Shown here piece after piece: positions 13,101-16,516 of a stretch of 16,516 nt of DNA. Source of the DNA: Lachnospiraceae bacterium UBA5895 (GTDB lineage Bacteria; Bacillota; Clostridia; Lachnospirales; Lachnospiraceae); the NCBI GenBank assembly GCA_002431915.1, contig DJEP01000117.1, positions 1 to 16,516 of the forward strand. The letters run 5' to 3'. Position 1 is the stretch's first letter; every line of letters begins with the position of its first letter. Both the position numbers and the translations under genes were made by a program. The notes below the pieces were generated by a model. The model saw only the letters and a program-made list of their open reading frames with translations, did no database searches and was not told where the DNA came from.

Positions 13101-13117
13101 GTGTCGGAATCCGACAC
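13101..13117 (+). other. Intercistronic hairpin between infC and rpmI
   Basis: GTGTCGG (13101-13107) pairs perfectly with CCGACAC (13111-13117) around AAT. No T-run follows, so it does not look like a terminator. It could affect processing, stability or rpmI translation. Confidence 0.5.
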
Positions 13118-13150
13118 GATAGATTAAGTAAAGTTTAGGAGGAACTCGTT

Positions 13151-13348
13151 ATGCCCAAAATGAAGACAAGCAGAGCAGCAGCTAAGCGCTTTAAAGCAAC
13201 AGGAACCGGTAAGTTAAAGAGATCTAAAGCTTACAAGAGCCATATCTTAACCAAGAAGTCTACCAAGAGAAAACGTAATCTGAGAAAGCCTGCAATTACG
13301 GATGCAACTAATGTTAAGAATATGAAGAAGATTTTACCTTATTTATAA
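13151..13348 (+). CDS. rpmI: 50S ribosomal protein L35
   Basis: This 65-residue, very basic protein of the large subunit is recognised by MPKMKTSRAAAKRFKATGTGKLKR at its N-terminus and by KSTKRKRNLRK in the middle. AGGAGGAA (13137-13144) precedes the ATG at 13151. It sits between infC and rplT, the standard order for this operon, 66 bases after infC and 23 bases before rplT. Length and sequence are normal. In E. coli L35 translation is coupled to L20 repression; here control is more likely through the leader upstream of infC, by analogy with Bacillus. Confidence 0.97.
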   Translation: MPKMKTSRAAAKRFKATGTGKLKRSKAYKSHILTKKSTKRKRNLRKPAITDATNVKNMKKILPYL

Positions 13349-13371
13349 TTCAGGCGAGGAGGAAATAAGAC

Positions 13372-13728
13372 ATGGCAAGAATTAAAGGTGGCTTAAATGC
13401 CAAGAAGAAGCACAATAGAGTATTAAAGCTTGCAAAGGGCTACAGAGGCGCAAGAAGCAAGCAGTACAGAGTAGCAAAGCAGTCTGTTATGAGAGCTCTG
13501 ACCAGCTCTTATGCGGGTAGAAAAGAGAGAAAGCGCCAGTTCAGACAGCTGTGGATCGCTCGTATCAATGCTGCAGCAAGAATGAACGGTTTATCTTACA
13601 GCAAATTCATGTATGGTCTGAAGCTTGCAGGCGTTGACATGAACAGAAAGATGCTGGCAGACCTGGCAGTTAACGATGCAGAAGGTTTCAAGACCCTTGC
13701 AGAGCTGGCTAAGTCCAAGATCGCGTAA
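13372..13728 (+). CDS. rplT: 50S ribosomal protein L20
   Basis: L20 is an early-binding 23S rRNA protein needed for large-subunit assembly, and it is the repressor of its own operon in both E. coli and Bacillus. The 118-residue protein has the long basic N-terminal extension (MARIKGGLNAKKKHNRVLKLAKGYRGARS) and the globular C-terminal part with LWIARINAAARMNGLSYSKFM. GAGGAGGAA (13357-13365) precedes the ATG at 13372. It is the last gene of the operon, followed by a terminator. The likely control loop is L20 binding the 12377-12541 leader. Length is normal and nothing unusual is seen. Confidence 0.98.
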   Translation: MARIKGGLNAKKKHNRVLKLAKGYRGARSKQYRVAKQSVMRALTSSYAGRKERKRQFRQLWIARINAAARMNGLSYSKFMYGLKLAGVDMNRKMLADLAVNDAEGFKTLAELAKSKIA

Positions 13729-13743
13729 ATAATAGCAACTGTT

Positions 13744-13787
13744 AAGGCTGGACACACTGTTTTCGAATGGTGCGGACAGCCTTTTTT
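13744..13787 (+). terminator. Rho-independent terminator after rplT
   Basis: AAGGCTG (13744-13750) pairs with CAGCCTT (13777-13783), with further inner pairing (CACT with GGTG), and the stem ends in T13782-13787. Structured element C begins at the next base. Confidence 0.85.
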
Positions 13788-13885
13788 GTAATTATTCAGA
13801 GCCATGGAACTATCACATAATATTTGTTGAATGCTTGCATTTATAAGGATATTATGTGATAGTTATGGGGCGGCAGAAAAGTTAC
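13788..13885 (+). repeat. Structured intergenic element C
   Basis: AACTATCACATAATAT (13808-13823) pairs perfectly with 13849-13864. Inside is a short hairpin around AATG-CTTG-CATT (13830-13841), the same apex as elements A and B. The outer arms, GTAATTATTCAG (13788-13799) and 13874-13885 ending in GTTAC, pair with two mismatches, and CCAT (13802-13805) pairs with ATGG (13865-13868). The element fills the space between the rplT terminator and the ribosome binding site at 13892-13900. A promoter-like pair TTGAAT (13827-13832) and TATTAT (13850-13855), 17 bases apart, falls within it. Confidence 0.75.
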
Positions 13886-13905
13886 TAATTTGGAAGGAGA
13901 CTACT

Positions 13906-14136
13906 ATGATAAATCCCGGAATGATGATGAAACTGATGAATGCGAAGAACACCTTCGAGAGCAATCATCCCAAATTTGCAGCTTTCGTAAGCAGATTTTT
14001 TATGGGTGGAGCAATCACCGAAGGAACCATTATTGAGATCACGATCACAAGACCCGGCGAAGAGCCCGTGTCCACGAATCTGAAGGTACAGAAATCCGAT
14101 CTGGATCTGGTAGAGGAGCTTAAGAATCTGAGATGA
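13906..14136 (+). CDS. Conserved-looking small protein, function unknown
   Basis: This 76-residue protein is mixed in charge, with a Met-rich start (MINPGMMMKLMNAKNTFESNHPKFAAF), a short hydrophobic stretch (VSRFFMGGAITEGTIIEITI) and an acidic end. No motif names a function, and the hydrophobic part is too short and too charged at its ends to be a sure membrane segment. The frame is open back to an ATG at 13831, but that codon lies in the hairpin apex of element C. GGAAGGAGA (13892-13900) supports 13906. Its TGA overlaps the ATG of the HAD phosphatase gene, so the two are translationally coupled. Confidence 0.82.
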   Translation: MINPGMMMKLMNAKNTFESNHPKFAAFVSRFFMGGAITEGTIIEITITRPGEEPVSTNLKVQKSDLDLVEELKNLR

Positions 14137-14921
14137 AGATAATATTTTTTGATATTGACGGAACCCTGACAGAAAGCGGCAGAGATCAGATGCCGGAGAG
14201 CACCCGGGAAGCGATCCGCATTGCCAGAGCCAACGGGCATATCTGCATGATCAACACCGGTCGTACCAAGCGCCTGGTAGGCGAAGAACTGACCGGGCAG
14301 ATGGAATTCGACGGATTGTTACTGGGCTGCGGAACAGAGATCGAATATCGTGGAGAGCGCCTGATGCACAAGACCTTTTCCATGCAGGAATCTCAGACGA
14401 TCCTGAGAGCCCTGAAAAAATACCATGTGGATGCAATATTAGAGGGCAGCAGAGAAGACTATGCCCCCAGAGGAGAGGAAGTCTTCACACAGACTTTCCA
14501 CGATATGGCGGAGGAGATCGCAGAGAGAAAATACGATTTTTATGCAAATGCACCGGGTAATTTTGATAAACTCTATGTTTATGCCGAGAGTCCGGAGGAG
14601 ATGGAAGGCATGAAACAGGAGCTTTCTGCACTTCTCGATTTTATTGAAAGAGAGCATGGATTCTATGAACTGGTGCCTGCAGGCTATTCCAAGGCGACAG
14701 CGATCCAGTATATTACGGATTATCTGAAGATTCCCATGAAGGATACCGTTGCCATCGGCGACAGCAATAACGACTTGCCGATGCTAAAGTATGCCCACAC
14801 CAGCATTGCCATGGGTAATTCCAGCCAGGACGTGCTGGAAACTGCGGATTATGTTACTACAGACGTGGACAAAGACGGCATTTGGAACGCATTGAAGTGG
14901 TTGGGAGTCTTAGATAGGTAA
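14133..14921 (+). CDS. Cof-type HAD-IIB phosphatase
   Basis: This 262-residue haloacid-dehalogenase hydrolase probably removes phosphate from a sugar phosphate, nucleotide or cofactor; the substrate is not readable from sequence. Motif I is DIDGT with the nucleophile D7 and acid/base D9, motif II has T42 in MINTGR, motif III is K187 in GYSKATAIQ, and motif IV is GDSNNDLPML (D210, D214). The C2-type cap occupies roughly 80-185, which places it in the Cof/YwpJ-like IIB group. The ATG overlaps the upstream stop as ATGA. A long terminator follows. Length and motifs are normal for the family. Confidence 0.93.
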   Translation: MKIIFFDIDGTLTESGRDQMPESTREAIRIARANGHICMINTGRTKRLVGEELTGQMEFDGLLLGCGTEIEYRGERLMHKTFSMQESQTILRALKKYHVDAILEGSREDYAPRGEEVFTQTFHDMAEEIAERKYDFYANAPGNFDKLYVYAESPEEMEGMKQELSALLDFIEREHGFYELVPAGYSKATAIQYITDYLKIPMKDTVAIGDSNNDLPMLKYAHTSIAMGNSSQDVLETADYVTTDVDKDGIWNALKWLGVLDR

Positions 14922-14935
14922 AGAGCATTAATGAC

Positions 14936-14986
14936 AAAAAGAATCTGCTTTGTGAATATTATATTTCACAGAGCAGATTCTTTTTT
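14936..14986 (+). terminator. Rho-independent terminator after the HAD gene
   Basis: GAATCTGCTTTGTGAA (14941-14956) pairs with 14965-14980 with one G-U pair. A run of As precedes the stem and six Ts follow, so it could also act on the opposite strand. Confidence 0.92.
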
Positions 14987-14997
14987 ACTAAGAAGTT

Positions 14998-15005
14998 AAA
15001 CGTTT
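14998..15005. promoter_or_regulatory. Upstream AAACGTTT operator
   Basis: AAACGTTT, within GTTAAACGTTTCAC, is the palindromic core typical of LacI-family operators. It lies 153 bases upstream of the middle copy. Nothing else is recognisable in the very AT-rich 15010-15105. Confidence 0.55.
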
Positions 15006-15110
15006 CACTATATTTTGTAGATATAAAAACAAAATTTTTACTAAATTTATGAATAATGCACAATAATACAGTCTAAAAAATAGGAAAAATAGAAAAAATA
15101 ATTTTTAGAA

Positions 15111-15139
15111 TTGACAAAAAATAAAGTTAGTATTATGCT
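15111..15139 (+). promoter_or_regulatory. Promoter of the GH127 gene
   Basis: A consensus TTGACA (15111-15116) lies 17 bases before TATGCT (15134-15139). The start would fall near 15146, just before the middle operator. The upstream region is rich in A-tracts. Confidence 0.75.
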
Positions 15140-15150
15140 GATAACAGATA

Positions 15151-15158
15151 AAACGTTT
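15151..15158. promoter_or_regulatory. Middle AAACGTTT operator at the start site
   Basis: AAACGTTT within ATAAAACGTTTAACC lies just downstream of the predicted start site, where a bound LacI-family repressor would block transcription. Confidence 0.65.
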
Positions 15159-15201
15159 AACCACTTAAAACAAAAAAACGCTAAAAAATGGAAAATAAAT
15201 A

Positions 15202-15209
15202 AAACGTTT
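15202..15209. promoter_or_regulatory. Downstream AAACGTTT operator
   Basis: A third AAACGTTT, within ATAAAACGTTTAAT, lies 51 bases (about five helical turns) after the middle copy, suitable for cooperative binding or looping. Confidence 0.6.
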
Positions 15210-15260
15210 AATTTACAGAACTCAAATTTTCACATATGCAAGATGGGAGAAATACAATTC

Positions 15261-16516
15261 ATGGTAAAGAAAACATCAGATGAAATTAATTTAACACAGG
15301 TAAAAATTGACGACGGTTTTTGGAATAATATTCAGAAACTTGTGATTGATGAGGTGATTCCCTACCAGGAAAAAATTCTGAATGACGAAATTGAAGGTGT
15401 GGAAAAAAGCCACGCATTGGAAAATTTCCGCATTGCAGCAGGTATTGAAAGAGGTACATTCTACGGAATGGTATTCCAGGACAGCGATGTGGCCAAATGG
15501 CTGGAAGGGGTTGCGTATTCTTTGGCTGTAAAACCGGATGATGAATTGGAGACCAGAGCGGATGAAATCATTGATATCATTGAAAAAGCACAGCAACCTG
15601 ACGGTTACCTGAATACTTATTTTTCAATTACAGGTATTGAAAAGCGGTGGACAAATCTGCATGAGGGGCATGAAATGTATTGCGCCGGTCACATGATGGA
15701 AGCTGCCGTAGCTTACTACGAAGTGACCGGCAAGAAAAAACTTCTGAATGTTATGCAAAAAATGGCGGATCATATGATTTCCTGGTTCGTGGATGGAAAG
15801 CACGAAGGCATTCCGGGACATCAGGAGATTGAAACAGGTTTGATGAAGCTGTATCATGCTACCGGAGATGAAAGATATAGAGATCTGGCAAAACACTTTC
15901 TGGATGAAAGAGGAAAAGATCCCCGCTTTTTTGAAAAAGAGACAGAAAAAAGAGGGTGGCGCATTTTCCCGGAGCTGGATCCCAAAGATACGCTTTATAA
16001 CCAAAGCTATGCACCTGTGAGAGAACAGAAGGAAGCTGTAGGACACAGTGTAAGGGCTGTATATATGTACCGTGCAATGGCAGATGTCGCAGCGGCTGCA
16101 AATGACGAAAGCTTATTGGAAGCATGCAGGAGATTATGGGATAACATTACACAAAAGAAGATGTATTTGACCGGTGGCATCGGTTCGACCAGCGAAGGGG
16201 AGGCCTTTTCGATTAATTATGAGCTGCCAAATGACTTGGCCTATGCAGAGACGTGTGCGGCAATCGGTCTTGCGTTTTTTGCAAAATCCATGCTGGACAT
16301 TGAAATGGATGGAAGATATGCAGATGTCATGGAATTGGCCATGTATAATGGAACCATCAGTGGAATGCAGGCAGATGGCAGGAAATTCCTGTATGTCAAT
16401 CCACTGGAAGTTGAACCTGGTGTTTCCGGGAAAGTGCTCGGATATAAGTCAGTATCACCGGAAAGATGGGAATGGCATGCCTGTGCCTGCTGTCCTCCGA
16501 ATCTGGTCAGAATGGT
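15261..16516 (+). CDS. GH127 family glycoside hydrolase (beta-L-arabinofuranosidase type), partial
   Basis: The first 418 residues are present; the gene runs off the window. GH127 enzymes such as bifidobacterial HypBA1 release beta-L-arabinofuranose from plant hydroxyproline-rich glycoproteins using a cysteine nucleophile held by zinc. Matching residues are visible: E314 in SEGEAF, E330 and C332 in AYAETCAAIG, and C410-C411 in HACACCPPNL, together with the sugar-site segment HEGHEMYCAGHMMEA (134-148). The start is the first ATG after the promoter; its ribosome binding site (GGGAG, 15244-15248) is rather far away at 12 bases. There is no signal peptide, so the enzyme is probably cytoplasmic and acts on imported oligosaccharides. 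Control by a LacI-type regulator is inferred from three upstream operators. Confidence 0.92.
   Translation, partial: MVKKTSDEINLTQVKIDDGFWNNIQKLVIDEVIPYQEKILNDEIEGVEKSHALENFRIAAGIERGTFYGMVFQDSDVAKWLEGVAYSLAVKPDDELETRADEIIDIIEKAQQPDGYLNTYFSITGIEKRWTNLHEGHEMYCAGHMMEAAVAYYEVTGKKKLLNVMQKMADHMISWFVDGKHEGIPGHQEIETGLMKLYHATGDERYRDLAKHFLDERGKDPRFFEKETEKRGWRIFPELDPKDTLYNQSYAPVREQKEAVGHSVRAVYMYRAMADVAAAANDESLLEACRRLWDNITQKKMYLTGGIGSTSEGEAFSINYELPNDLAYAETCAAIGLAFFAKSMLDIEMDGRYADVMELAMYNGTISGMQADGRKFLYVNPLEVEPGVSGKVLGYKSVSPERWEWHACACCPPNLVRM

Noticed and set aside
2225..13885. Insertion sequence or classical MITE explanation for the hairpin elements
   Set aside because: Not fully excluded, but no transposase, clear target-site duplication or conserved internal sequence is seen, and the stems differ between copies while remaining paired.
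13831..13905. Upstream ATG start for the 76-residue protein
   Set aside because: This ATG is the hairpin apex of element C; the ATG at 13906 has a strong ribosome binding site.
14186..14657. Minus-strand open frames across the HAD gene
   Set aside because: They are short shadows of a gene with all four HAD motifs and have no supporting signals.
15151..15209. Catabolite (cre) sites for CcpA
   Set aside because: The AAACGTTT cores lack the TG...CA flanks of the usual cre consensus, so a dedicated LacI-family operator is the better reading, though CcpA cannot be excluded.

Overview
The window looks like a chromosomal segment of a Clostridia-class Bacillota, most likely a Lachnospiraceae gut or rumen bacterium. 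The support is strong AGGAGG-type ribosome binding sites, a T-box in front of thrS, an ATT-started infC behind an L20-type leader, a zinc-type L31, a ThrRS that begins directly at the editing domain, a DUF1540 protein, a short CarD-like regulator and a GH127 sugar hydrolase. No rRNA, tRNA, CRISPR array, transposase or integrase is visible. Genus and species cannot be read from the sequence.

Layout. (1) 1-3540 is a translation block: rpmE with its own promoter and terminator, then a DUF1385 membrane protein, prmC (release-factor methyltransferase) and prfA (RF1, its substrate). (2) 3541-6314 is a visibly AT-rich block with a LytTR response regulator, a GHKL sensor kinase and an unrecognised membrane protein. 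At its far end lies a 32-base imperfect copy of the prfA 3' end, so the block may be an insertion. (3) 6315-7985 holds a small acidic protein and an SGNH-hydrolase/GNAT fusion. (4) 7997-10861 holds a CarD-like regulator and, from a promoter inside its 3' end, a T-box-controlled thrS. (5) 10819-12166 holds a minus-strand SAM methyltransferase and a plus-strand double DUF1540 protein, divergently arranged around a palindrome. (6) 12190-13787 is the infC-rpmI-rplT operon with two good promoters, an A-tract repeat and an L20-type leader with an attenuator. (7) 13788-14986 holds a 76-residue protein coupled to a Cof-type HAD phosphatase. (8) 14987-16516 is a promoter with three AAACGTTT operators driving a GH127 gene that runs off the window.

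The most interesting signal is a family of four imperfect, strongly foldable intergenic elements (2225-2392, 7997-8106, 13788-13885 and, on the minus strand, 11561-11617). They share ends related to GTAACTATTCAG(AG)CC and (GGGG)CTGAATAGTTAC, and all have the same orientation relative to the next gene. In three the 3' end lies just before that gene's ribosome binding site; in the fourth (before carD) it lies about 60 bases upstream. Three carry a long hairpin capped by an identical GCTTGC apex, a G(CUUG)C tetraloop in RNA, while the stem sequences differ and stay paired. This covariation-like pattern points to a structured 5'-UTR RNA or a small mobile structured repeat. I do not recognise it as a named family.

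Functionally, most of the window serves translation (ribosomal proteins L31, L35 and L20, IF3, RF1, PrmC, ThrRS) and carries much visible RNA-level control: T-box, L20-type leader, rare start codon and hairpins. Accessory functions (sensing, hydrolase fusion, arabinose-glycan breakdown) sit between these conserved blocks.
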